Below are positions 24,786 to 35,267 of a stretch of DNA of 64,000 bases, piece by piece (position 1 is the first letter of the stretch; every line of letters starts with the position of its first letter). The notes beneath the pieces were generated by a model. It ran no database searches, had not been told where the DNA came from, and saw only the letters and a program-made list of their open reading frames with translations. A program made the position numbers and the translations under genes. Source of the DNA: Scatophagus argus. Lineage: Eukaryota > Chordata > Actinopteri > Scatophagidae. The stretch lies in the NCBI RefSeq assembly GCF_020382885.2, contig NC_058511.1, positions 3,813,501 through 3,877,500 on the forward strand, read 5' to 3'.

Positions 24786-27159
24786 ATGGTGTTTTACTTC
24801 ACAAGTGCCGGTGAGTTAAGTCACAGGGCTAGCGACGATGTTAGCTAGTAGCCTGATTAGCAATTCCCTTTAATATATATATATGTATATATATGTTGTA
24901 TTTCTTCTTTTATGTAGCTTTCTTATGTGTGTTCCGTGCCAGCTTAGTTTTTGTTTCATCCATTAACTGCTGCTTTGTTGTTTCCCTCTCAGTGGTGAAC
25001 CCTCCCTACACAATCTACATGGGAAAAGATAAATATGAAAGTAAGTTAGTTATCGTTAGGTCGCCGACACATCCTTCTTGCTGTATGCGTTTTGTACAAC
25101 CTTTGTCCTGTACTTTTTTCTCTGGTTATTGTATTGTTCTGGACTAGTGTTTGTAATAAATGATGCCACATCACCTCTAACTTGCCGAAATGGTTTTCGC
25201 AGATGAGGATCTAATAAAGTACGGATGGCCAGAAGACATCTGGTGAGACATTTTTGTGTTTTTCATAGTTAGCCCTCTGGAAAAGACGTGATATTCTATC
25301 TTGTAATAAATAATCCATAAGCACGATTTGCAAGCACAATTACCAGGACAAATCAATGTGGAGCATTAGTCTTCAGCTGATCCACTCGTATTTTTCCCAC
25401 ATGCAGGTTTCATGTGGACAAATTGTCGTCGGCTCATGTTTATCTGAGACTGCCAAAGGTAAGGACTAAATACGATTAATGTGAAATACTGAATTTTAGC
25501 ACGTGAAAAGCTTTCTGTCATAGACTGTGGTAAGATACAATAAATCATACAATTGAGGGTTATAACCGGGGTAACTGGTTGAAATGTGTTTTTCAGGGTC
25601 AGACAATAGATGATATCCCCCCAGAGGTGCTGATAGACTGCGCACAGCTGGTAAAAAGCAACAGCATCCAAGGTAAAAGATCTGCTTCCTGACAATTTTT
25701 GCAGAATGAATGGGATCTGGTATCAACCATAACGACTGGGTGTCATAATGAGTCTTATGTTGTCCTGGTTTGATCAAACCAGATTGTGGTTTGCTCATCC
25801 TTTTAAGGTTGATTCTTAAACTTGCGTATTGACAAGTAGGAGTGAGCAATGAGACTGAAAAAATAATATCAAGATGCAAGATCTAATTGTGAGTTGCAGC
25901 CCTGCTCCCTGAGATAACATTCTGTCAAAGCCTGATTCTCCTGTTTTTGTTTATTATGTGTGACACGTGCATCAGTACCTTGTGTTTAGGGCATATCAAA
26001 ACAGTCTATGTTGTATGCTGTCAGGCTGTAAGATGAATAACATCAACGTGGTTTACACACCGTGGGCCAACCTGAAGAAAACTGGAGACATGGACGTAGG
26101 ACAGATCGGCTTCCATCGACAGAAAGAGGTCAGCAGGCCAGCAATGAAATGAAAACACTCTTAAATCTGGAAAAAATTCTCAAAAACAAATTTTATTAAG
26201 CCTGATTAAGGTTTCACATTCACTGCAATGGATTTTCTCAATACTTACACAAATGAATGACAGCAAACAGCTTCATTATGAGTCTGTTTTCCTCCCTCTG
26301 AAACCAGTTCAAGTGTTTCATGCTTGCATTGTGTTTTCACAGGTGAAGATCGTTGCGGTGGAGAAGAAGATCAATGAGATCATAAACCGTCTGGAGAAAA
26401 CAAAAGCAGAACGTTTCCCTGACCTGGCAGCAGAGAAAGAGTCGAGAGACAGAGAAGAGAGGAACGAGAAGAAAGCTCAGCTCCAAGAACAGAAGAAGAG
26501 GGAGAAGGAAGAGCAGAAGAGGAAAAAAGAGTTGGAGGAACTCCGGTAGGTCTGCAGCTCATGAACAAAAACTGTGTGTGTATTCAAGATATTGTGCTTT
26601 TTTTTTTTTTCTTAACCAAAAACAAAAACTGGGGTGAATGATTTTTGATCAGGACCCCACGTGTGTCTTCTGCTCATGCATTTAAAATAATGGACACCTC
26701 ACATTATGGAAAGACCCTGTGAACATGCTGAGCCTTCTGGTGCCAAAGCCAAAAAATTAAAACTGTACTGCATATTCTGGAGATGTTATATTTATCGGTT
26801 TGTTGTGTGTTGTTTTCTTTTTCAAGAAACTATTCTTCACTGATGAAGAGTGAAAACATGAAGACGAATGAGGTGAGGACAGGTCTATTCTGTTAAGAAC
26901 GTCATAGACGGAGAATCTGCTATTTAGTTCTAGAAACATTTTCAATGTCAGGGATATTCATGAAAGCGTCCCTTAGCAGAGATGTTCCACAATGTGTTTT
27001 CCTCTGTGTGAGATTATCCAGAGAAGTCACAGTGAGGGTCATTCTGCTTCATTCAGTAAAAGAAAAGTGTTTCATACCTCTGGTAGCGTCCACCACATTA
27101 ACTTGTGTATCACCTCATGTCGTTTGCAGGATGGTTATGATTCAGACGACTTCATGTGA
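24786..27159 (+). CDS. ccdc25: Coiled-coil domain-containing protein 25, complete
   Basis: CCDC25 belongs to the NFACT-R/DUF814 family; human CCDC25 has been reported as a membrane sensor of extracellular-trap DNA. Nine exons join in frame to 207 residues (human 208): 24786-24810, 24993-25040, 25203-25242, 25407-25458, 25597-25672, 26025-26128, 26343-26545, 26827-26872, 27130-27159. The start is MVFYFTSA. The NFACT-R part carries [35 protein letters not shown] and [16 protein letters not shown]. Residues ~118-185 form a charged Lys/Glu coiled coil, and the end is DGYDSDDFM, nearly identical to human. Very short exons are typical of this gene. All donors and acceptors are canonical. Confidence 0.96.
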
Positions 27160-27188
27160 GATGGGAACACCAGGCAGCAAGCAGTGAA

Positions 27189-27884
27189 AATAAAATAAAA
27201 TAAAATCCTCCTCTACCACACAAATCCACCGTCAGGATGCTCCCCTGCTGCTTTTGCTTGCTGTAACTCTGCAGTGACATTGAGAACAACAAAAACAAAC
27301 TTTTTGCTTTTGGATACCTGGAGCAGAAAGGGAGCCAATGACGGACAGCACCAGCACTTATTCCACATGCTGATTGGTTCGAGGCTGGCCCCTTCATCCA
27401 GGGGCGCTGTAGAAAAACACAGGACAATGAGAATGCTGAGGATATTTTGGTGGAAAAATATTCAAATGGTGGGAGTGTGTTTGATTGAGTTTTCATTTCA
27501 GTGTCAAATGATGTTGATTGTAAACTAGCGTATGAGTATTTAATAACCCTTCAGACCTAAAGACTGCAAGCCCTTTTGCTCATTCTCTTCATGTTGTCAT
27601 TTCTCTGCATGTCACATTTTATTGAGTACAATTCAATGAAGACAACACACAGTTATAGTTAATTAATGTTGACAAGCCCTTATATTCTTTTTCAAAGCAC
27701 TATAAACCAGCCCCAGCTTTTTCTTTTTTTTACAGCCTTAAGGAACAGCTTAAATTGCTCATTTTGTCCAGCTATCAAGAACCCGCAAAATGACAAATTT
27801 AAAATGATACAATACTATACAATATAAAAAAATCTCATTTTAAAATAGTGTGCATATGATAGGACTTTGTTTGCAAAGAATAAA
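27189..27884 (+). terminator. ccdc25: ccdc25 3' UTR with candidate poly(A) signals
   Basis: Three overlapping AATAAA hexamers (27189-27204) start only 30 nt after the stop codon, and another AATAAA lies at 27879-27884. A very short and a ~0.75-kb 3' UTR are both possible; the sequence does not decide between them. Confidence 0.5.
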
Positions 27885-28302
27885 GAAATGTAAAAACCAT
27901 CTTTATGGATTTCGGGAGCTTTTACTAGCTTTTTGTGGACGTTAAGCAAACTGCAGTTTTGATACTGACCTACTATTTCCAGTATTCATAAGGAATAGCG
28001 ATGTAGCAAACTGTAGGTCAAAACATCTACAGGTATAAAATACTGATGCTGTAATTTTCTACAAGTGGCACAGACTTGTTTTCATGTTTTAAATATACAT
28101 GAGTACATGTGCTTCCATTCAGAATTAAAAACACTTTTTTTTAACATTAAAATACTCCATGGATAAATGTATACTTTTTGAGGCACAATTCCATGTTGGG
28201 CTGGTGTTAAGATTAAACACGAAACTCAACCAAGTACGTCAGTTGGTTTGTCTTGTTTTAAACACGATGGTGTTATTATAGAGGTCGAGACATAAATAAT
28301 TT

Positions 28303-28375
28303 TGGAGGATGCGGGCATCGATCCCGCTACCTCTCGCATGCTAAGCGAGCGCTCTACCATTTGAGCTAATCCCCC
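28303..28375 (-). tRNA. trnaa-agc: tRNA-Ala (anticodon AGC), copy 1
   Basis: The 73-nt minus-strand sequence folds as a full cloverleaf: acceptor GGGGGAT/ATCCTCC with the G3:U70 wobble that marks tRNA-Ala, D arm GCTC..GAGC, anticodon stem CTCGC/GCGAG with loop TTAGCAT (anticodon AGC), T arm GCGGG/CCCGC with loop ATCGATG, and discriminator A73. The A and B boxes are intact. No CCA is encoded, as expected in eukaryotes. The trailer has TTATTT rather than a run of four or more T. Confidence 0.97.
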
Positions 28376-28379
28376 TTCC

Positions 28380-29527
28380 ATATAAACATTTTTCGTGACA
28401 TTTCCGGAAGTCGCAGCTTTAGCTCTGACTCTTTAGCATTCACAAAGTGAATGACAGAGGGAGGACTATTCTGCCCTCGTTAGTTGTTGTGAATAGCTAA
28501 CAGGTTTCTTCAACAAACACCGAGTCATCAGGTAAGTTTCCCAATGTTTACTGTTGAATCAGCAATACATAAAGTAAAAAAATAAAATGTTACATGTTGT
28601 TTGACTTTGTTCTTTAACATTAACGATTGTCATATGCAACACAAATACACAAAAAGTTTAGTTTTTCATTAACTGAATACAACGAATAATCAGCGATTAG
28701 TTTAATGCTAACGTTACATTGAAAAAACCATTGACAGGCTAGCGCATTAGCACTGTCCCGTTTTTAAAGTTTTCTCACATGAAATATGGACTGTTTCTGA
28801 AACTTTAACGGGTAAATTCAACACAAGAACAACCACTACTCACAGACATATGCATTCCAGGGTTCAGCTGAGAAAAATGAATAAGTAGAAAACAACAACA
28901 ACTTCACTCCAAGCCCCCTGTCAGTGAAAAGGAACTCTCGCGAGACTAAAGAGGCACAACACGACAGTCTCTACAATCACCTTGCTGCCTTAAGGGGGCA
29001 ACACAAGGACGCCACTCCTTATCCGCAGGTTTTCAACGATTTATGAGGCACAAAGCTTCGTATGTAGCTCCCAAGAAATAGCACAAAATGATACGAGCGG
29101 CTGGTTATGTTATGGTGCAAGTTTAAGCGTCATTTTGCATTTACGTGGTACAGAAATAATTTGGAGGATGCGGGCATCGATCCCGCTACCTCTCGCATGC
29201 TAAGCGAGCGCTCTACCATTTGAGCTAATCCCCCCGTAATGAATATCACGTTTTCATACATCTTTCCAGAAGACTGGTATATCTATACTGACCAGAGACA
29301 TGATTTTTTCACGATTCTTTGTTACATTAATAACCTGTTTTAATAGTGCTTAGTTTCGTATAAGACTTTCTTTCTTTCCCCAGCATTCAAAAATAAAGGA
29401 GTAAAGCTACAAACTAATGAACCTTGAGTCATCATCTTGCAGTATCGCTGCCTTAGAAGAAGGAAACCATGTCGTCTGAGCAGAAAGAGGGAGACAAGTT
29501 TCAAAAACTTTGGGATGGACAGTAAGA
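28380..29527 (+). other. Doubtful small two-exon candidate between tRNA genes
   Basis: A possible noncoding exon ends at a consensus donor (GAGTCATCAG|GTAAGT, exon end about 28532). A possible second exon begins after cttgcag (from 29442) and contains ATG at 29470 in a good context (AAACCATGT), coding MSSEQKEGDKFQKLWDG before a donor-like CA|GTAAGA at 29527. Read straight on, the frame stops after 18 codons. tRNA-Ala copy 3 begins seven bases past the putative donor, and I could not find a matching third exon. I do not recognise the peptide. It could be a real lineage-specific gene start, a relic first exon, or chance. Confidence 0.25.
29162..29234 (-). tRNA. trnaa-agc: tRNA-Ala (anticodon AGC), copy 2
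   Basis: All 73 bases are identical to the copy at 28303-28375, with G3:U70, anticodon AGC and A73. The first ~10 bases of trailer (AATTATTTCT) also resemble copy 1, so these two may be a more recent duplicate pair than copy 3. No T4 run follows closely. Confidence 0.97.
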
Positions 29528-29533
29528 AACAAC

Positions 29534-29606
29534 TGGAGGATGCGGGCATCGATCCCGCTACCTCTCGCATGCTAAGCGAGCGCTCTACCATTTGAGCTAA
29601 TCCCCC
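29534..29606 (-). tRNA. trnaa-agc: tRNA-Ala (anticodon AGC), copy 3
   Basis: Identical over 73 bases to the other two alanine tRNA genes here, with different flanks. The trailer reads GTTGTTTCTT; a T5 run lies only about 30 nt further on. It is expected to be functional from its intact cloverleaf and internal promoter. Confidence 0.97.
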
Positions 29607-30223
29607 TGCCATCATTGTCTACGAGGGTAGATTAGTTGTAGAACTCAGCTCAGTGGTTATTTCAATGTAGAAATCTCTTTGATTTCACGGTTAACTTCCT
29701 ACACGGGATCAAACCGCGGGCGCTGTCCAATGTCTTCTGACTTACTGTTTTTACCTTAGCTTATCAATAATGTATCGAAGTGTTTATTTCTAATGCAATT
29801 TCTGTTGAGTTGTGGTACAGCTAACGTTGCATTCGGAGGAAAGAAGTGAACGATGGAGATGAATCATCTTTAGCCGTTCTTGGCACGTTTATTGCTAAAC
29901 TGCGGACATATCAGTCTCACGGTCACAGTTCTTCTGTTGTACGGCTGCAGTAAATCAACCGGAACAACAACATAACGACGCAGACGCGCTTTCTATAACA
30001 TGCACCTTAGCGCCTCCCTGTGGCATGACATGGTATATCTATATATACATATAACAATAATATTGATAATGTTGATAATAATAATAATGTATACAATAAT
30101 TATTATCATTAATAATAAATAGTATTCTATTACATATTAGCTTGCCACCGCTGCACACCTAGCTTATCTCAGTAGTCGCAGCTAGCGCTGTCGGTCTTAT
30201 CATGCGTAAGGTAAAAGATCACC

Positions 30224-30312
30224 TCCTTCGAGCCGGATTTGAACCAGCGACCTAAGGATGTCTTATGGTATTCCACTACAGTCCTCCGCTCTACCAACTG
30301 AGCTATCGAAGG
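30224..30312 (-). tRNA. trnay-gua: tRNA-Tyr (anticodon GUA) with 16-nt intron
   Basis: The minus strand reads CCTTCGATAGCTCAG...GAGGACTGTAG, then a 16-nt intron (30275-30260), then ATCCTTAGG...CGAAGGA. Removing the intron one base 3' of the GUA anticodon leaves a 73-nt tRNA-Tyr with acceptor CCTTCGA/TCGAAGG and A73. Vertebrate tRNA-Tyr genes normally carry such an intron, removed by the tRNA splicing endonuclease. A T4 terminator follows at once on the minus strand (plus-strand AAAA at about 30213-30216). Confidence 0.95.
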
Positions 30313-30329
30313 GGATAGGTAGGCGTCAG

Positions 30330-31140
30330 ATAAACAGGTATAATTGTGAGGTGGGAAGTCCACAGAAAGTGGGACTACGCAGCTCAATTCGCACTTTATA
30401 CCGTTTTTTTTCACGCCTTTTTTGTGGACCAGAGCCGGTTCTCCAAAGAATGAATACGCTCCGTGATTGGTAAAATCAGTGCCTTCATCAATTGATCGAC
30501 TTTTGATTGGAAATGATAGACGGGCTAACAATGACAGGCTGCCGTCCATAAGGGGTTGAAGTTTACTCAGGAACATACTAGGGCTAATACTGCACCCTCC
30601 AACCTCCTTTGATTCCTGTCGACGTCAGACTCTCACAATCTTTCTCCTGTCCCACAAGATGTCTGGCCATTAAAACAGCTAATATGTAATATGCAGGACC
30701 TGCCCTGCTACATGTTTTGCAAATTTCAGAAAATCCTTTTAGTCAGTGAAATCAAAGAAAATGAATTGAAGGCCCTGGTTCTCCCAGCCTTGTCATATTG
30801 TATATGATGTGTTTTTAACTCAATAACTCAAACAATATTTTGGTTGAAAGCGGCAATGTGCCGTTGTAGTCTGTGGGTGGGAAATTTAACAAAACATCAT
30901 TCTTCATTAAAAAAATGATGGAGGAAAGTTCCTGTGCATCTGTGTGAATCACAAGAAATGGAATGTAGAAATAAAGGTTCAGAATAAACACCATTTAGAT
31001 ACACCAGCTGACAAACCAACAACCACAAAGTCCCTGTAGGTGTAGTTTAGGAGCTTTCTTCATACTCCACGTTCTTCATCAACAGATTGATTTTTCACAT
31101 GATGGTGGGTGAGATCATTTCCTCAAATGGATTAATGAAC
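30330..31140. other. Intergenic, tRNA cluster to tmem214 3' end
   Basis: No exon, RNA gene or clear transposon is visible in these ~0.8 kb. It is moderately AT-rich unique sequence. Confidence 0.5.
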
Positions 31141-31149
31141 CATCCAAAA

Positions 31150-32326
31150 ACAGTGAATGGGTTGTAGTCTTTATTATAAACCATTTACATAACAAATTAA
31201 GACATTTGTCATCTCATTTACAAGGTGGGGTTAGTGTATCAGCTGGTCAGAAATATTTGCCTTGCCCAGACGAGGGTTTTTATTATTAGTCATACTTCAA
31301 GGTACAGGGGGACATTGGCACAGGGTTACTCATGACCCCATAATTGAGAATAACGTGCACGCACGCACACATACACACACACACACACAGAACATCATCA
31401 GCTTTCAAGTATGAATACACGACTGCAGAGCTGCTTTTATCTCAGGTGTTCAGCTACTGATGGCAAAGGAAAAGCAAAATGATCAGCAGTGAGACGATGA
31501 AGCAGCAAAGACAAGACGAGGAGATGTGCGGGACAGACAAGTCAGCAGGTAGATTTCTTCTTCTGGACCTTTTGAAGTGAAGTGAAACTGCTTGTATCCC
31601 ATTTTTGTTGACTCCAAATGGACTGAAGTTGTCAGTCCACTGGCAGACGTGACCTTTTCCCCACAGGTTTTGCATTGTGTGCTGCCCAGTAGACAGCTCT
31701 TCACATTTGACGAAGGCTTTAATGAGCCTGACCTACACGACCACACTGCGTCTGATTCAACTTCATGGAAAACATGATAAAGTGGCCCTCAGAAATTAGC
31801 TGACAAGGTCTTCGGTGGCCAGGAGAAGTCTGAAATATGGATTTTTTTTTTTTGGTCTGTTCCCTGCCTTTCACCAAGTTTTCACATAAGACTTCTTTTA
31901 ACATCTTTAAATAAAAACAATTTATAAATCACCTACAAATCTACATTTGTTTTTATAAATTACACTATTTGTTTAATCCCAAAAATGAAAGCAATAGCTG
32001 AAATTTTGCAGTAGAAAACTCAAGGACAGAGAGAGACAGGACCTCTGCATCCAGCAGTGACAAAAGGATTGGTAGAAAAACAAAAAACCCAAAACATCTA
32101 TACAACAGCAAACTGATTTAAAAATTTAGCCAAAACAAGAGACAGCAGGGTCTTTTTCATGGAAGAGTTCTTTTGCCTGACCCCACAGTGACCTGGCATG
32201 GCTTGAGAGGGGAGCCAACTCACTGAAAGGCTGCCACAGATTGGGTCAGTGTGTGTGTGTGTGTGAGAGAGTATAACTTCATATGTGTATTTTCTGTGTG
32301 TGTGAATAAGCCAGCATCTGTGATCA
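31150..32326 (-). terminator. tmem214: tmem214 3' UTR and poly(A) candidates
   Basis: After the tmem214 stop (32329-32327) the minus strand has no further coding signal. AATAAA hexamers on the minus strand occur near 31278 and 31165, suggesting a 3' UTR of about 1.05-1.2 kb. A short (CA)n tract lies at 31366-31389. Confidence 0.5.
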
Positions 32327-35226
32327 TCACGGTCGTGTCAGCAGCTCCTGAGCCCACGTCTTGATGGCCGAGGTTGTGTGTTGGAGCAGCTGCCACGTGG
32401 AGTTTGTGAAGGATAAAGCGTGGCCCTGCAGACACGATACAGACACCTCACCGCTGCAGGACAAGAGAGAAAAGCTCATTTCAGAGTTCACTTTATACTT
32501 AAAGAAAACAAATCACCATAATGCACCTTTTTGATTTGGATATGAGGACTTGAATGCACCAGCTATTGCTAAAATTCAAACTGTTGATTTACTGAAGTGT
32601 GTGAACTAGTTTATGTTGCGTAACCAGTTTTAATTCAGCGACACTAAGCGATCTCCATTAAGCAAAGTTACATTGTGCCTATGCAAAGTTTAACCTTAAG
32701 GACAGGTGGTGTAGCTGGCCTCTGACCCTCGCTTTAATGCCAGATGTAAACACGTTCACGTTCAGAGAAAAAATACAAAATGCAAAATAAATGTTACAGG
32801 TACTGACTTGCAGGACTCCTGTAGGCTGGTCCATGCTCGCTGTAGCAGGTCAGATATATACACCAGTGCTGGTAGGATGTAGTTATGGTGGAGGAAAAGG
32901 AGGAGCTCCTTTATATAGGCCAACACCTGGAATACACCGTCTGGAGTGTTGGTGTTAACCTGGGCAGACAGGTAAGACATGAGTCAGTGACATAAAATAT
33001 TAAATCATCAAACATGTTCAGTCTCATCAAATTGTAAGCAGACCTGAATAAATAACATGATTTAAATCCACTTATGCACAGCCTCACCCATTCAATGGCC
33101 TGCGGTGTCTTTTCTTTGACCCAGAGAAGAAACCGCGTGGTGTTTTCAGAGATGAAGATGGCTGCTGTTTTTGCCTTTTCACGACCTTGTTCCATGAGTG
33201 GTCCCACAATCCGCACACACTCAGAGTAATAATGAGGAGTGTTTGTCTCCAGCCAGCTACACAGGATACAGAAACACACACAATACAAAGACAAGTTGGA
33301 TGTGAAGGATTTGCCCGGGGCTTGTTGCCTACTGCAGTGTTTCTGACACATGCTGATCTCATTTATACCCAGTGTATGTTAATTAAGTTCAATTTACAAA
33401 CATGTCGGAATGACTCTTGAGGGATATTTTATTATTATTAGCAGCATGTTATATTATTTACACCAACTTTTATTAAACACCTGTGTACGAATACAACCAA
33501 TAAAACAGCTCATAATATTCAGTTTTGGTGTTTAGCTGTATTAATGTGAAATGTCATAAAGGTTAAAAGTAAGACGAAACACAAGGATTTAAAACACCAC
33601 TTAGGGAAAATGTGTCTGCTAACACTGAGTCAGTACAGCAGACAGTGAACAAACCGCTTTGCATACAGGAAGTGAAGCCAAAGCGTCTGAGGAGAGCTTC
33701 TAATGGATGGTGTATTCCACAGTTGCTTCACATATGCATATGTTGGGAGTTCAGCATGTTTGAGAGTGAGGTCGTACCTGAAGCCCTGTTTGGTGTAGAC
33801 GTTTATTTTGCTCCAGGCTTGCTGAGATACGGCTGTGACCCCTGAGTTGCGAAGATGCCTGGCTGTGGCGGAATCTAAGACGCACAACACGCATCGTGAG
33901 ACAGCAAGAAACAAACAAGAAAAGCTAGAGGGCGTGATGAGTAAACAGGACAAAGACGGACCTGCAAAGGAGCCGTGCGATCTGATGTCGTGAGCGATGA
34001 AGCCGGCAGCAAACACGAGCAGAACCATGAGCAGTTTGGACCATGGGAACCCACGACCTCGCATCTTTATCTGCAGATTCTGGAGGCAGAAGACAAGATA
34101 CAAATTCAGATTTCTACTTTGGTGTCTGACAATCAAGTGTTAGGTAGGTGTGGGGTATTCATCCTAAATATTCCAGAGGTGCTTGTAAATTAAAGTTGGG
34201 AAATGTTTTGATGTGGTGGGTAAATACATAAACTTCTCTATGCATCCATGTGATGAGGTATGGAGTACATAAGTAGTTTATTTTATTAAAATATGCCATT
34301 TTCTGTCTAAGCTCGTCTTAAACCAAACTCAGAACTACCCAGACTACATTTAAAACTGAATTTTGATATTAAACAAAAGGAAGATGTTGTTTTGTGGCAT
34401 TAGTTCAGTTTTAGTTCAGCCGTCCGTCTCACCTGGCACAGGCTATTGCACTCCTGAAGGTCCTGAGATTCAACTGTGTCTTTCATCTCTTCATTGGTCA
34501 CTTTGAAAGACTGGATCGTTTCTTCAAGGTTCTTCCGGAGCTAAAGATGCAAAAGAAATCACAAAGAAGATTAAACAAGAGTTTACACTTTTCCCAAAAC
34601 GAAAAACAATTTATTCTTTGCTGGAAACTGTGAGCCTGCATCACACTGAGCTTGAATTTTTTAATAAAGGTGTCGCTCTCCGAGGAGTGACAGCAGGCCC
34701 CACTGCTCTCATAAAAGTCCAGTGAGTCGAGTTCATGAACTATCAGACTTCAGGGCAGGATTTGGTACCTTTGGTGGCAGGATATTCCAGGAATTCAATA
34801 AATGGTTCAACAGCAAACTGTAGAGGGGGGACAAAACGAGGAAAAATCAGCTCTAACAGTATGTGAGTGAACGAAATCAAGAAACATCACAGAAGCCATT
34901 TTTATTTACAACTGCATTTCACTTCAGTGGAAGTTTAATTGTGACGTGTACTTTTGCCACAGAACGACACTGCTTCCTTTCTACTTTTCACAGACAAAAA
35001 AAAAAGTGTGTGACCCACCTGGACTGGGGTAAGTGCTTTGTATAGAGCTGCCGCCACACTCCTAGACTCTGCACATCCACACACAAACACTCTGTCATAC
35101 TGCTGAGCAGCTGCAAGAACACAGAACAGGAAGAGACTGAGACAAAGGTTCGACTTTTCAATGTTTGAAAATACAGTTCATCATAGCAAACCAGTGAATT
35201 TTTATGATCATCAATCAAATGAATCA

Positions 35227-35267
<41 letters not shown>

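Noticed and set aside
29340-29615. 91-codon minus-strand frame over tRNA-Ala copy 3
   Set aside because: Its N-terminal part is simply the tRNA gene read as codons; such frames recur wherever this tRNA occurs.
31454-31746. Minus-strand frames, one with a hydrophobic C-terminal stretch (CFIVSLLIILLFL)
   Set aside because: They lie inside the inferred tmem214 3' UTR, have no start context or family match, and the two frames do not join by a splice site.
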